Positions 1 through 10,039 are shown, counted from the first letter of the stretch. The stretch is 64,000 nt of DNA from Pseudomonas sp. B21-040 (GCF_024748695.1 NZ_CP087176.1:5015501-5079500), one strand, 5' to 3'. Made by a program: numbers and translations. Notes: generated from the letters alone by a model not told the origin.

Positions 1-615
1 GTGTTGATGGACGTGCAAATGCCCGGCATGGACGGACGCCAAAGTACCGAAGCGATTCGTCAGTGGGAAAGTGAACGGCATTGCACACCGCTGCCGATCG
101 TGGCCCTCACCGCTCACGCCATGGCCAATGAAAAACGTGCGCTGCTGCAAAGCGGCATGGACGATTACCTGACCAAGCCCATCAGCGAGCGGCAACTGGC
201 GCAAGTGGTGCTGAAGTGGACAGGCCTGGCATTGCGCAACCACGGGCCGGAACGTTCCAGCGACAGCCACGGCAGCGCGCATGACTTGCAGGTACTCGAC
301 CCCGAAGAAGGTTTGCGCCTGGCGGCGGGTAAGGCGGATCTGGCGGCGGACATGCTCGCGATGTTGCTGGCCTCGCTAGAAGCCGACCGCGAGGCCATTC
401 GCATGGCCCGGGACAGCAACGACCAGACTGCTTTGATCGAGCGCGTCCATCGCTTGCACGGGGCCACCCGTTACTGTGGCGTCCCGCAACTGCGCGCCGC
501 CTGCCAGCGCAGTGAAACACTGCTCAAGCAACAGGACCCGAAAGCACCCGGCGCATTGGAGGAGCTCGAACGAGCGATCAATCGTCTCGCCGCTCACGCC
601 CGGATCAATGCCTGA
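1..615 (+). CDS. gacS: GacS hybrid sensor kinase, C-terminal part (receiver + HPt)
   Basis: This is the 3' end of a hybrid histidine kinase; the sensor, HAMP and kinase core lie upstream of the window. The visible 204 residues begin inside a receiver domain whose phospho-acceptor is Asp4 (in LMDVQMPGMDG) and whose conserved lysine is Lys59 (YLTKP). A histidine phosphotransfer domain follows, with the phosphohistidine at about residue 150 (VHRLHGATRYCG). GacS relays phosphate His-Asp-His-Asp to GacA and so drives the small RNAs that titrate RsmA, which is also encoded in this window. The ldhA gene following it is the neighbour found in other pseudomonads. The family assignment is firm and GacS rather than another BarA-type kinase is very likely. 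Confidence 0.9.
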   Translation: MLMDVQMPGMDGRQSTEAIRQWESERHCTPLPIVALTAHAMANEKRALLQSGMDDYLTKPISERQLAQVVLKWTGLALRNHGPERSSDSHGSAHDLQVLDPEEGLRLAAGKADLAADMLAMLLASLEADREAIRMARDSNDQTALIERVHRLHGATRYCGVPQLRAACQRSETLLKQQDPKAPGALEELERAINRLAAHARINA

Positions 616-627
616 CACAGCGCAATG

Positions 628-647
628 GCGCCGATCACCATCGGCGC
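628..647 (+). terminator. Hairpin after gacS, possible weak terminator
   Basis: An eight-base stem (GCGCCGAT / ATCGGCGC) with a CACC loop lies 13 bases after the gacS stop. It lacks a T tract, so intrinsic termination is uncertain. Confidence 0.35.
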
Positions 648-659
648 TAAGCTGGCCCG

Positions 660-792
660 TGTAGCAGCTGCCGAAGGCTGCGTCCGGCGGCGAAGCCGTC
701 GTAAAATCAGGCACTGCGCTCGTTCAGGGAAACCGCGTTTACCGGATTTACGACGGCTGCGCCGCCGGACGCAGGCTTCGCCAGCTGCTACA
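660..792. repeat. Intergenic repeat family B, copy 1
   Basis: This ~133 bp element has inverted ends (TGTAGCAGCTG ... CAGCTGCTACA) and inner inverted arms rich in GCGTCCGGC. Related copies occur at 3275-3407 and 56524-56656, with a half copy at 29111-29168. It is non-coding and fills the gacS-ldhA gap. Confidence 0.8.
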
Positions 793-819
793 TACAGCAT
801 GAATTAAATGGAGGATTGC

Positions 820-1809
820 ATGCGCACGATACTTTTCAGCAGCCAGACTTACGACCGTGACAGCTTTCTGGGCGCCGACCTGCCCGCCGGAATCGAGCTG
901 CACTTTCAATCAGCGCGGCTGAGCCTGGATACCGTAGCGCTGGCAGACGCGCACGAGGTGGTCTGCGCCTTCATCAATGACGACCTCAGCGCCCCGGTGC
1001 TTGAACGTCTTGCCGCGGGCGGTACGCGCCTGATCGCTCTGCGTTCGGCCGGTTACAACCATGTCGATCTGCCTGCGGCCAAACGTCTGGGCCTTACGAT
1101 CGTGCGTGTCCCGGCCTACTCCCCACACGCCGTGGCCGAACACGCAGTGGCGCTGATCCTGGCCCTCAACCGCCGCTTGCACCGAGCCTACAACCGCACC
1201 CGCGAAGGCGACTTCAGCCTGCACGGGCTGACCGGCTTCGATCTGGTGGGCAAGACCGTCGGCGTGGTCGGCACCGGGCAGATCGGCGCGACGTTCGCCA
1301 AGATCATGAATGGTTTCGGCTGCCAGTTGCTGGCCTATGACCCCTACCCCAACCCGCAAGTCGAAGCCCTGGGCGCGCGTTATCTGAGTTTGCCGCAGCT
1401 GCTGGCCGAGTCGCAGATCATCAGCCTGCATTGCCCACTCAACGAGCAGAGCAAACACTTGATCAATCGCGAGTCACTGGCACACATGCAACCCGGCGCG
1501 ATGCTGATCAACACCGGGCGTGGTGGCCTGGTGGACACGCCGGCGCTGATTGACGCGTTAAAGGACGGCCAATTGGGCTATCTGGGGCTGGATGTGTATG
1601 AAGAAGAGGCGCAGCTGTTTTTCGAGGATCGCTCGGACCTGCCGTTGCAGGATGATGTGCTGGCGCGGCTGCTGACCTTTCCGAACGTGATCATCACCGC
1701 GCACCAGGCCTTCCTGACCCGTGAAGCCCTGGGCGCGATTGCCGCGACGACCCTGCAGAACATCGCAGCCTGGGCTGCCGGTGCGCCGCAGAATCGGGTC
1801 GAGGGCTGA
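820..1809 (+). CDS. ldhA: D-lactate dehydrogenase (NAD-dependent 2-hydroxyacid family)
   Basis: Reduces pyruvate to D-lactate with NADH in the cytoplasm, mainly during oxygen-limited fermentation and survival. The 329 residues match the usual LdhA length. The NAD-binding Rossmann motif GVVGTGQIGATFA is near residue 148, and the family's catalytic Arg/Glu/His are represented by the RSAGYNHVD region, the GLDVYEEEA segment and the TAHQAFLT histidine. The start at 820 is preferred over an in-frame ATG at 808 because GGAGG at 810-814 overlaps the upstream ATG and sits five bases before 820. It follows gacS across a repeat element, so it is probably transcribed independently. Confidence 0.92.
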   Translation: MRTILFSSQTYDRDSFLGADLPAGIELHFQSARLSLDTVALADAHEVVCAFINDDLSAPVLERLAAGGTRLIALRSAGYNHVDLPAAKRLGLTIVRVPAYSPHAVAEHAVALILALNRRLHRAYNRTREGDFSLHGLTGFDLVGKTVGVVGTGQIGATFAKIMNGFGCQLLAYDPYPNPQVEALGARYLSLPQLLAESQIISLHCPLNEQSKHLINRESLAHMQPGAMLINTGRGGLVDTPALIDALKDGQLGYLGLDVYEEEAQLFFEDRSDLPLQDDVLARLLTFPNVIITAHQAFLTREALGAIAATTLQNIAAWAAGAPQNRVEG

Positions 1810-1814
1810 CCGGG

Positions 1815-2228
1815 TCAGGCCTTCGACAACAGGATCATCAACGCCAACCAGCCAAAACCCAGCAGGCGCTGCCCGAGGGAATGCCCGCGGCGCAGCAGGA
1901 ACCAGACAAAAAACGGCGGCAGAAAGAAAATCATCAGTTTCAGCCACAGCTCTACCGGACGTGTCCCATCGAGTGCCGGTGTCGGTGCGGATGCCGGCGA
2001 CTGAACGTCGGCTTCGACCGCGGTTTTGCGCTTACGCCCGAACGCGGCCGGGGTCACCCGGGCCACTTTCTCGTCCGTCGGTAAACGCCCGAACGAAAGA
2101 GGCGCCTGCACAGGCGTTGCCGTCGAAGTGGCCGCTTGCACCGTTGCCGCGGGTGCACCGCAATGAATGCAAGCAGGCGCCGTGGAGCTGATGCTCTGCT
2201 TGCACTCATAACATTCGATTAACGCCAT
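1815..2228 (-). CDS. Zinc-ribbon membrane-anchored protein of unknown function
   Basis: The 137-residue protein opens with a two-CxxC zinc ribbon (CYECKQ at about 8-11 and CIHCGAP at about 21-24). An Ala/Thr/Pro-rich linker and a C-terminal hydrophobic region (about 92-134, IFFLPPFFVWFLL, then a second short hydrophobic stretch) follow. This suggests a small inner-membrane protein with a cytoplasmic zinc finger. It converges tail-to-tail with ldhA across five bases. No specific function can be assigned. Confidence 0.75.
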   Translation of the reverse strand: MALIECYECKQSISSTAPACIHCGAPAATVQAATSTATPVQAPLSFGRLPTDEKVARVTPAAFGRKRKTAVEADVQSPASAPTPALDGTRPVELWLKLMIFFLPPFFVWFLLRRGHSLGQRLLGFGWLALMILLSKA

Positions 2229-2362
2229 GTCCGTTCCTTAGAGATGCAAAAGCGGCAGTGTGCCATGAGTCGGCAGGTCATTTGAACCTGATCGAAGGTC
2301 ATCTACCCGCGCCATGCTGCGTGCAGGCCCGTGATAGCATACCGCGCATATTTGGAGGACCC

Positions 2363-2797
2363 ATGGTCGAACACGATTTCCGCTACACCCTGATGAGCCC
2401 GCAACACACCCTTACCGAATGCCGCGCCCTGGTGCCGGGGCGTTATCAAGTCACCGGCAACGGCGGCTCGATCCGGATTGGCGATGTGCTGGTAGTCACC
2501 CTTAAAGGCAGCAAGGACTTGTCCATGCGCCTGACCGTCGAAACCGTTCGTCACTTGATCAACCCGCCGGGCCAATGGGTCGCGGTGAGCAGTGGTCCGG
2601 TGTTCGGCGAGTTGGGGATCCACACGTGGGAAGTCAATTGCGACAGTTGCGCCAAGGCACTGAGCTTCGAGTTCGCGGTCGACGCCAAGCTCGGCAACAA
2701 GGCTGAAAAGCCCGCTGCCACCGCGCGGATTGCCGAATTGGGCTGGGCCACCGTTAGCGACAAACACCTGTGCCCGAAATGCCAGGAGCCTGTGTGA
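2363..2797 (+). CDS. Conserved hypothetical protein with two CxxC pairs
   Basis: The 144-residue soluble protein has a beta-rich N-terminal half and two cysteine pairs (NCDSC near residue 92 and CPKC near 138). These could form a zinc knuckle. The start at 2363 has GGAGGA just upstream; upstream in-frame starts lack such a site. Its stop codon overlaps the ATG of the next gene (TGATG at 2795-2799), so the two are translationally coupled. I do not recognise a named family. Confidence 0.75.
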   Translation: MVEHDFRYTLMSPQHTLTECRALVPGRYQVTGNGGSIRIGDVLVVTLKGSKDLSMRLTVETVRHLINPPGQWVAVSSGPVFGELGIHTWEVNCDSCAKALSFEFAVDAKLGNKAEKPAATARIAELGWATVSDKHLCPKCQEPV

Positions 2798-3201
2798 TGA
2801 AACGCCTCGCTCTGACCACTATGGTCGGTGCCAGCCTGCTGGGCTGCGCCGCCGAGCCGGTGCAACTGCAACAAAATCGTAGCTACATTCTGGAATGGAT
2901 CGGCGATCGTCCGTTGATCGACTACAGCCACCTGACCATCACCCTGGGTGACGACGGTCGGGCCTATGGCAATGGCGGCTGCAACCATTGGTTCGCGCCG
3001 TATACCCTGGATGGCGACAATCTGACCTTCGGCAAAATCGGCAGCACCCGCAAACTCTGCGCACCCGCGCTCATGGAGCAGGAAAAGCGCTTCCTGGAGG
3101 CGTTGGAAGGTGTGCAACGCTGGGATATTTCACCGATCGACCAGATGCGCTTCTGGCCGGCGGAAGGAAAGCCGCTGCGTTTGTGGCTCGAAGAGGGTTG
3201 A
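2797..3201 (+). CDS. META-domain (HslJ-like) lipoprotein
   Basis: The 134-residue protein starts with a lipoprotein signal (MKRLALTT..., lipobox LLGC, Cys17), so it should be lipid-anchored in the envelope. The rest matches the META/HslJ pattern: NGGCNHWFAPYTLDGDNLTFGKIGSTRKLCAP, then a conserved alpha-beta end; only short parts of this are diagnostic. HslJ-type proteins are linked to heat or antibiotic stress but have no defined enzyme activity. It overlaps the upstream gene by three bases. Confidence 0.8.
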   Translation: MKRLALTTMVGASLLGCAAEPVQLQQNRSYILEWIGDRPLIDYSHLTITLGDDGRAYGNGGCNHWFAPYTLDGDNLTFGKIGSTRKLCAPALMEQEKRFLEALEGVQRWDISPIDQMRFWPAEGKPLRLWLEEG

Positions 3202-3213
3202 TCCCCCGCTGAT

Positions 3214-3241
3214 GATCGCTCCCATGCTCTGCGTGGGAACT
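3214..3241. repeat. Partial copy of repeat family A
   Basis: One arm of the family A repeat (GATCGCTCCCATGCTCTGCGTGGGAA) survives here; the body and second arm are missing. Confidence 0.6.
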
Positions 3242-3274
3242 ATCAAGGTGAGGATTGAAGACGACGCAGCTCCC

Positions 3275-3407
3275 TGTAGCAGCTGGCGCAGCCTGCGTCT
3301 GGCTGCGAAGCTGCCGTGAAATCAGGCTATGCGGTCATACAGAACGACTGCATTTTCAGGGTTTACGACTGCTGCGCAGCCGGACGCAGGCTGCGCCAGC
3401 TGCTACA
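3275..3407. repeat. Intergenic repeat family B, copy 2
   Basis: The element has the same length and inverted TGTAGCAGCTG / CAGCTGCTACA ends as copy 1 at 660-792. It sits between two convergent genes. Confidence 0.8.
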
Positions 3408-3420
3408 AATCGCGTTACGG

Positions 3421-3888
3421 CTAGTTCTTCGCCTGCAACGCCTCCAGCTTGGCCATCACCCCCGCCGCGGTCTGCTCGCCCATCAGTTGTTCACGCACCT
3501 TGCCTTTGTTATCGATGATGTACGTCACCGGCAAGGCTTCACTGCGCGGCAATTCAAAAAGATCGGCCGGGTCTGAAGCCAGTACCGTGAACTTGATGCC
3601 CAGTTTCTCGCTGGCGCTCTTCAGCTCTTCACCCTGCACGTTGTCGAAATTGACCCCGAACACGCCGATCTTCTTGTCCTTCAATTGATCGGCCAAGGCG
3701 TTCAACTGCGGAATCTCGGTGCGGCAAGGGCCACACCATTCAGCCCAGTAATTAAGCACCAGCCATTTGCCATCCAGGCGATTGGCAGCAACCTTGTGAC
3801 CGTCCTGGTCAATACCATAGTCATTGCCGCAGCCCCCCAGCATCAACGCCCCGAAAATCGCCAATGCCGCTGCCAGTCGCCTTGTCAT
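3421..3888 (-). CDS. TlpA/ResA-family periplasmic thioredoxin lipoprotein
   Basis: The 155-residue protein carries a lipoprotein signal with lipobox LGGC (Cys at about 20) and a thioredoxin fold with the active-site motif WCGPC near residue 52. The later PVTYIID segment supplies the cis-proline. Such proteins reduce disulfides in the periplasm, often in cytochrome c or cell-envelope redox work. The start at 3888 follows AAGGAT. It is divergent from arsC across about 115 bases. Its actual partner is unknown. Confidence 0.85.
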   Translation of the reverse strand: MTRRLAAALAIFGALMLGGCGNDYGIDQDGHKVAANRLDGKWLVLNYWAEWCGPCRTEIPQLNALADQLKDKKIGVFGVNFDNVQGEELKSASEKLGIKFTVLASDPADLFELPRSEALPVTYIIDNKGKVREQLMGEQTAAGVMAKLEALQAKN

Positions 3889-4002
3889 GTCGTGATCCTT
3901 GTTCAAAATTGAATGCGCCTGCGACCCATCGCCTCGCAAGGTTCTGGATTACGCGCTGCCCAGTTAGAATAGCCGCCACCTTACGCAAGAAGCGACCCGC
4001 AC

Positions 4003-4949
<947 letters not shown>

Positions 4950-4950
4950 C

Positions 4951-5376
4951 GTGGCCAAGAAGCCGAAGATTCTGCCCTCCATCGAATGGCTTGAACCGCG
5001 GGTTCGGGCAATGCGCGCCGTCAGCTTGCTGTGCTTTTTCGGTCTGGTCGGGCTGTTGTGCGCCTACTATCTGGTGTTTGCCGATCTGCATGGCGCACGG
5101 CCGTGGGTGATTCTGCTGATCGAATTGGTGCCGCTGCTGCTGTTGGCACCAGGGATGCTGATCGGTAGCCCGCGCGGGCATTCGTGGATGTGTTTTGTGG
5201 TGAACCTGTATTTCATCAAGGGCGCGCTGGCAGCGTATGACCCCAACCGGCAGCTGTTCGGATTACTGGAAATGGGCGCGAGCCTGGCGGTGTTCTGTTC
5301 GGCGTTGCTGTATGTGCGGTGGCGGTTTCAGTTGAATCGCAAGTTGGCGGGTGAAGGCGAAATTTCCGCCGCCTGA
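4951..5376 (+). CDS. DUF2069 inner-membrane protein
   Basis: The 141-residue protein has four predicted membrane segments (about 25-45, 53-72, 78-97 and 105-125) separated by short loops, and a C-terminal charged tail. This is the usual DUF2069 layout, commonly found after wrbA. It uses a GTG start placed one base after the wrbA stop. Function is unknown. Confidence 0.85.
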   Translation: MAKKPKILPSIEWLEPRVRAMRAVSLLCFFGLVGLLCAYYLVFADLHGARPWVILLIELVPLLLLAPGMLIGSPRGHSWMCFVVNLYFIKGALAAYDPNRQLFGLLEMGASLAVFCSALLYVRWRFQLNRKLAGEGEISAA

Positions 5377-5389
5377 CCGCGCCTAAGTT

Positions 5390-5492
5390 GATCGTTCCCA
5401 CGCTCTGCGTGGGAATACCGCCCGGGACGCTCCGCGTCCCTGTGACGCGGAGCGTCACTTGATGCATTCCCACGCGGAGCATGGGAACGATC
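5390..5492. repeat. Intergenic repeat family A, copy 1
   Basis: A ~103 bp imperfect palindrome bounded by GATCGTTCCCA and TGGGAACGATC, with an inner inverted pair GGACGCTCCGCGTCC / GACGCGGAGCGTC. Related copies lie at 8625, 12736, 13563 and 17465. All are intergenic; most lie at 3' ends of genes. Confidence 0.9.
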
Positions 5493-5508
5493 ATGTCGCG
5501 ATTCGGTT

Positions 5509-6183
5509 TTAATGATTGACGGTGTAAGCGAGCATCATCGAAATCTGGCTCATCGGCCGCCCGCCACTCTGTTCATGCCACTGGTTGAACACGCCCTGCA
5601 CTGTCGCCAGGTCGCGCAAACTGGTCGGCACCTTGTCGACGATCTTTTGCGCATTCAATGCTGCGACCACGTCGTAACTCGGCACAAACGTGTCCTTGCC
5701 GACCATGCGCAAGAAGCGTGGCGCCGACAGCCCGCCCAATTGATGGCCGCGTTTTTTCAGGGTCGTCCACAACCCGACGATATCGGTCACGGGCCAATCG
5801 GCGAGCAACGCGCCGAAGCTGCCGTGTTCGTGCGCCACGTCCAGAATGAACTGCGCATTGCGCGGCACACTCTTGAGCTTGCCCAAATGGCGGATGATCC
5901 GCGCGTCCTGCATCAAGCGTTCGAGGTGTTCGGCGCTCATCAGCACGACTTTTTCCGGGTCGAACTTGAAGAACACTTCTTCGAAGGCCGGCCACTTGGC
6001 GTCCACCAGACTGTGCTTGAGCCCGGCGCGAAACACACGCAGCGCCATGGTCGAGAGGTAACGGTCGTCGCTGATCTTGCGTAACTGTGCCGGGGTTTTC
6101 GGAACGGGCAGATGGGCTTCCAGTTCAGCTGCCGAGCCGAAACGGTTCAGACAGTATTCGTGCAGCCACTTGTAGTCGCGCAT
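5509..6183 (-). CDS. DNA-3-methyladenine glycosylase I-like protein
   Basis: The 224-residue protein fits the Tag-like branch of the HhH glycosylase superfamily, with a helical fold and an FLRMVGKDTFVPSYDVV segment resembling the late helical region. Tag enzymes excise 3-methyladenine from alkylated DNA. It lacks the N-terminal RCGW start and clear zinc-binding Cys/His set of classical Tag, so substrate range is uncertain. The start at 6183 has AGGAGA upstream; the longer reading frame to 6222 has none. Confidence 0.7.
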   Translation of the reverse strand: MRDYKWLHEYCLNRFGSAAELEAHLPVPKTPAQLRKISDDRYLSTMALRVFRAGLKHSLVDAKWPAFEEVFFKFDPEKVVLMSAEHLERLMQDARIIRHLGKLKSVPRNAQFILDVAHEHGSFGALLADWPVTDIVGLWTTLKKRGHQLGGLSAPRFLRMVGKDTFVPSYDVVAALNAQKIVDKVPTSLRDLATVQGVFNQWHEQSGGRPMSQISMMLAYTVNH

Positions 6184-6250
6184 GCCCTCTCCTAAAGAAT
6201 GAAATGAAAACGGCGCCCGCAAGCGCCGTGTGTCAGAGCTATTGCAACTG

Positions 6251-7075
6251 TCAGAGGTTCACCACATTGACGAAGCGCGAAGCCGCCGTCTCATCGATCT
6301 TGAGGCTGGTGAAGTCGAACAGGTTGCGGTCCGCCAGTTGCGACGGGATTACGTTTTGCAGGCTACGGAAAATGCTTTCGGTGCGGCCCGGGGTCTTGCG
6401 CTCCCAGTCTTGCAGCATGTCCTTGACCACTTGACGTTGCAGGTTTTCCTGAGAACCGCAGAGGTTGCACGGGATGATCGGGAATTGCTTGAAGTCCGAA
6501 TAAGCCTGGATGTCTTTTTCGTTGCAGTAGGCCAGCGGGCGGATCACCACGTTGCGGCCATCGTCGGCGCGCAGTTTGGGCGGCATGGCCTTGAGCGAGC
6601 CGTTGAAGAACATATTCAGGAAAAACGTCTCGACGATGTCGTCACGGTGATGACCGAGGGCCATTTTGGTCGCGCCGATTTCATCGGCAAACGTGTAGAG
6701 CGTACCGCGACGCAGGCGCGAGCACAGCGAGCAGGTGGTCTTGCCTTCCGGGATCAACTCCTTGACCACCGAATAGGTGTCCTTCTCGACGATGTGGTAC
6801 TCGATGCCCAGCTCTTTGAGGTAGGCCGGCAGCACGTGCTCCGGGAAACCTGGCTGCTTCTGGTCCATGTTCACCGCCACGATCTCGAACTTGATCGGCG
6901 CGACCTTCTGCAAGTGCATCAGCACATCGAGCAGGGTGTAGCTGTCCTTGCCACCAGACAGGCAGACCATGACCTTGTCGCCGTCTTCAATCATGTTGAA
7001 ATCGGCAACAGCCTCGCCGGCCTGGCGGCGAAGGCGCTTTTGCAGTTTGTTCTGGTTGACCGTAAGAGTGCCCAT
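6251..7075 (-). CDS. ttcA: tRNA 2-thiocytidine(32) synthetase TtcA
   Basis: The 274-residue PP-loop ATPase inserts sulfur at cytidine 32 of certain tRNAs, including tRNA-Arg and tRNA-Ser species of the kinds seen later in the window. The PP-loop SGGKDS is at residues 40-45, and two CxxC pairs (Cys115/118 and Cys203/206) supply ligands for the iron-sulfur cluster. The start [10 protein letters not shown] at 7075 matches the family; the extension to 7147 is unsupported. It lies 67 bases downstream of the Tag-like gene's start on the same strand order. Confidence 0.95.
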   Translation of the reverse strand: MGTLTVNQNKLQKRLRRQAGEAVADFNMIEDGDKVMVCLSGGKDSYTLLDVLMHLQKVAPIKFEIVAVNMDQKQPGFPEHVLPAYLKELGIEYHIVEKDTYSVVKELIPEGKTTCSLCSRLRRGTLYTFADEIGATKMALGHHRDDIVETFFLNMFFNGSLKAMPPKLRADDGRNVVIRPLAYCNEKDIQAYSDFKQFPIIPCNLCGSQENLQRQVVKDMLQDWERKTPGRTESIFRSLQNVIPSQLADRNLFDFTSLKIDETAASRFVNVVNL

Positions 7076-7362
7076 GACGCGAAATCCGTGAGGTGTGACG
7101 AAAGGCCGGCATTTTACGCAAAAACACATCAGGGGCGAAGTGCCCACCGTCTCCTGTAGGGATCTGCGTGCACAGACCCGTCGGCGATTAACAGAGATCT
7201 TTACAGCGCGATTTGCTCTAAGCCCCTTTCACCTGTGCGGTTAAGTCCTTTCTATACTGCGACATAAGGTCGCATTTAAATCCAGACCTTTACTTACGTG
7301 GCCACTTTGGCCGGTAGGCGCTCCACTGGGGGGCGACGGTAAAAACAAGAGGAGTGACTGGC

Positions 7363-7965
7363 ATGATCCATCACGTAGTGGGGCTCTTCACCCACCCCGA
7401 CCAGGAATGGAAAGAAATCCGTGGCGACCAAGAGGAAAGTATCAGCCACATGTACCTGACCCACACGCTGATTCTGGCGGCGATCCCCGCCGTGTCGGCG
7501 TTTATCGGCACCACGCAGGTCGGCTGGGTGATTGGCAGCCGTGCACCGGTGATGTTGACGCAAGAAAGCGCGCTATGGATGACGATCATGTCGTACGTGG
7601 CGATGCTCGGTGGTGTTGCAGTGATGGGCGCGTTCATCCACTGGATGGCTCGCACCTATGACGCCAACCCGAGCCTGGCCCGTTGCGTTGCGTTTGCAAC
7701 CTACACCGCGACCCCGCTGTTCGTTGGCGGTCTGGCGGCGCTGTACCCACACATGTGGTTGGGGATGGTCGTCGGGACGGCTGCCATCTGCTACACGGTG
7801 TACCTGTTGTATGTGGGGCTACCCACTTTCATGAACATTCCAACAGACGAGGGCTTTCTTTTTTCAAGTTCGGTGCTTGCGGTAGGCCTGGTGGTGCTCG
7901 TAGCCATCATGGCGTTCACAGTCATTGTCTGGGGACTCGGCGTGGGGCCGGTCTATACGAATTAA
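7363..7965 (+). CDS. Yip1-family inner-membrane protein
   Basis: The 200-residue protein starts with a short soluble segment (GLFTHPDQEWKEI, a common Yip1-family opening). Five hydrophobic segments follow at roughly 30-50, 68-90, 105-125, 130-152 and 168-192. The family has no defined biochemical role in bacteria. The start at ATG 7363 is chosen because AGAGGAG at 7347-7353 is well placed for it, whereas the GTG at 7354 directly abuts that site. A terminator hairpin follows. Confidence 0.8.
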   Translation: MIHHVVGLFTHPDQEWKEIRGDQEESISHMYLTHTLILAAIPAVSAFIGTTQVGWVIGSRAPVMLTQESALWMTIMSYVAMLGGVAVMGAFIHWMARTYDANPSLARCVAFATYTATPLFVGGLAALYPHMWLGMVVGTAAICYTVYLLYVGLPTFMNIPTDEGFLFSSSVLAVGLVVLVAIMAFTVIVWGLGVGPVYTN

Positions 7966-8002
7966 AAACTCTGCACCCAAAATAACCAGATCTGCCAATA
8001 CA

Positions 8003-8023
8003 GGCCGCCGCAAGGCGGCCTTC
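8003..8023 (+). terminator. Rho-independent terminator after Yip1-family gene
   Basis: The stem GGCCGCC / GGCGGCC with a GCAA loop is followed by TTCT. The short T run makes it a moderate terminator. Confidence 0.65.
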
Positions 8024-8123
8024 TAATGTCCAGGGCAGACGGGGTGGCGACCATTCGGCGCCTCGGCGATTCGCAAGCCAACAGGGTTGCGGCATACTCG
8101 ACGTCTCTGGAGATCCATCAAGC

Positions 8124-8618
8124 ATGCCCGAGCAACTCAATACCCGCGTCGAAGACTGTTACCAACTCGCCGAATCCTTTTTCAAACGAACTTTCAAACG
8201 CCCCGTGGTGAGCCTCAAGCTGCGCGGTCAAAAAGCCGGTGTCGCGCATTTGCACGAGAACCTGCTGCGCTTCAACCCGCAACTGTATCGGGAAAACACC
8301 GAAGACTTTCTCAAGCAAACCGTGGCCCATGAGGTCGCGCACCTGATCGCTCATCAACTGTTTGGCGACCGCATTGCGCCCCATGGTGAAGAGTGGCAAT
8401 TGATCATGCGCGGCGTGTACGAACTGCCGCCCAATCGCTGCCACACCTACGATGTCAAACGCCGCAGCGTGACGCGCTACATCTACAAATGCCCGTGCGC
8501 GGACAGCGACTTTCCGTTCTCGGCCCAACGCCATGGCCTGGTGCGGCAGGGGCGGCGGTATTTGTGTCGGCGCTGCCGCAGCACCTTGGTGTTCAGTGGG
8601 GAGATGCGGGTCGAGTAG
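8124..8618 (+). CDS. sprT: SprT-family zinc metalloprotease-like protein
   Basis: The 164-residue SprT protein has the metalloprotease motif HEVAH at residues 69-73 and a third histidine in the APHGEEW segment. A C-terminal zinc ribbon comes from the CPC and CRRC cysteines. The eukaryotic relative SPRTN digests DNA-protein crosslinks; the bacterial role is not established. It is preceded by the Yip1 terminator and followed within seven bases by repeat A2, which suggests a single-gene unit. Confidence 0.9.
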   Translation: MPEQLNTRVEDCYQLAESFFKRTFKRPVVSLKLRGQKAGVAHLHENLLRFNPQLYRENTEDFLKQTVAHEVAHLIAHQLFGDRIAPHGEEWQLIMRGVYELPPNRCHTYDVKRRSVTRYIYKCPCADSDFPFSAQRHGLVRQGRRYLCRRCRSTLVFSGEMRVE

Positions 8619-8624
8619 TTGGAT

Positions 8625-8728
8625 GATCGTTCCCATGCTCTGCGTGGGAATGCCGCCATGGACGCTCTGCGTCCACTGTGACGCAGAGCGTCACGGGAAG
8701 CATTCCCACGCGGAGCATGGGAACGATC
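8625..8728. repeat. Intergenic repeat family A, copy 2
   Basis: The ~104 bp palindromic element has GATCGTTCCCA and TGGGAACGATC ends. Its last base overlaps the stop codon of the convergent CoA-transferase gene. Confidence 0.9.
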
Positions 8729-9909
8729 TATGCAATGACCTTGGCACGACGCAGATCTTCGATCCGTTGCGCACTGAACCCCAACGCCCCCAACACCTGA
8801 TCGGTATGCTGCCCCAACGTCGCGCCAATGTGCCGAGGCTCTGGCAACCCTTGCGAAAACTTCAACGGGCACGCCATCTGCGCCTGACTCGTCCCATCCC
8901 CGCGCGGCACCTCAGTCACCAACGCCCGAGCCTGCAACTGCGGATGCAGAACCGCTTCGCTCATGCTCAACACCGGTTCCACACAGGCATCCACCCCGGC
9001 AAACAGCTCGCACAGTTGAGCAAAGTCATGCTTCTCGAATTCAACCTTCAACTCGTTCTTCAACGCCTGTTGCTGCACCGGTTTCGCTGACAACCCCTGC
9101 GCCGCCAGTTCCGGCCGCCCCAGCGCCGTACACAGTTGCTGCATAAACACCGGTTCCAGACTGCCCACCGACAACCAGCGCCCGTCCCGCGAACGGTAAT
9201 AGTCGTAGAAACTGCCGCCATTGAGCACCTGGTCTTCCCTCCCCGGCTCCACGCCGCAGGCCAGGTACCCGGCGCCCGCCATCGCGTTCAGGCTGAACGC
9301 GCAGTCCGTCATGCTCACATCCAGATGCTGGCCTTGCCCGGTCTGCTGCCGGGCGATGACGGCCGCCAGCAGACCGATCACCCCATGCAACGAACCACCG
9401 GCGACATCGGCCACCTGGGCGCCCAACGGCAGCGGCCCACTGTCGGCGCGGCCGGTGTAGCTGGCCAGCCCCGCCAGCGCCAGGTAGTTGATGTCGTGGC
9501 CGGCGCGGTCCTTGTAGGGGCCGGTCTGGCCATAACCGGTAATCGACACATAAATCAGTTTGGGATTGATCGCCTTCAAGGCCTCATACCCCAACCCCAG
9601 GCGCTCCATCACGCCGGGGCGGAACTGCTCCAGCACGATGTCGTGATCGGCCAGCAACTGCTTGATCACCTCCAGCGCCTCGGGCTGCTTGAGGTCCAGC
9701 GCCAGGCTGCGCTTGTTGCGATTGAGGTAGGCGTGACTGGCGGAAATACCCTGATCGTGAGGCGGCAGTACCCGCAGCAAATCCAGGCGGGTCGGCGATT
9801 CGATGCGCAGCACTTCGGCGCCCATGTCCGCCAGCAACAACGAGGCAAACGGCCCCGGCAACAGTGTCGAGAAATCCAGAACCTTGAGTGATGCCAATGG
9901 ACCGGGCAT
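8728..9909 (-). CDS. Family III CoA-transferase (CaiB/BaiF type)
   Basis: The 393-residue protein has the family N-terminus (PLASLKVLDFSTLLPGPFAS), the NRNKRSLALDLK segment and the catalytic aspartate in RAGHDINYLALAG. Family members move CoA between organic acids, or racemise alpha-methylacyl-CoAs. The GQTGPYKDRAGHDINYL-type stretch is shared by both groups, so the substrate stays open. The start at 9909 follows GGAG. No acyl-CoA genes are adjacent to narrow the role. Confidence 0.8.
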   Translation of the reverse strand: MPGPLASLKVLDFSTLLPGPFASLLLADMGAEVLRIESPTRLDLLRVLPPHDQGISASHAYLNRNKRSLALDLKQPEALEVIKQLLADHDIVLEQFRPGVMERLGLGYEALKAINPKLIYVSITGYGQTGPYKDRAGHDINYLALAGLASYTGRADSGPLPLGAQVADVAGGSLHGVIGLLAAVIARQQTGQGQHLDVSMTDCAFSLNAMAGAGYLACGVEPGREDQVLNGGSFYDYYRSRDGRWLSVGSLEPVFMQQLCTALGRPELAAQGLSAKPVQQQALKNELKVEFEKHDFAQLCELFAGVDACVEPVLSMSEAVLHPQLQARALVTEVPRGDGTSQAQMACPLKFSQGLPEPRHIGATLGQHTDQVLGALGFSAQRIEDLRRAKVIA

Positions 9910-10014
9910 GAGTGATCTCCGTGAACGATGCCTCCAGACTAGGCAGCCGATGGCATTGCAGCAATCACCCGAAGTGTCAGCAAAGGTGACCGTTGCGCTC
10001 AAATCCCAGGCAAG

Positions 10015-10039
10015 AAAAAACCCGCCGAAGCGGGTTTTT
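10015..10039 (-). terminator. Terminator of dctA
   Basis: The stem AAAACCCGC / GCGGGTTTT with a four-base loop, flanked by A and T runs, lies just past the dctA stop on the minus strand. Confidence 0.85.

Noticed and set aside
6230..7159. A 309-codon plus-strand open frame
   Set aside because: It is antisense of ttcA.
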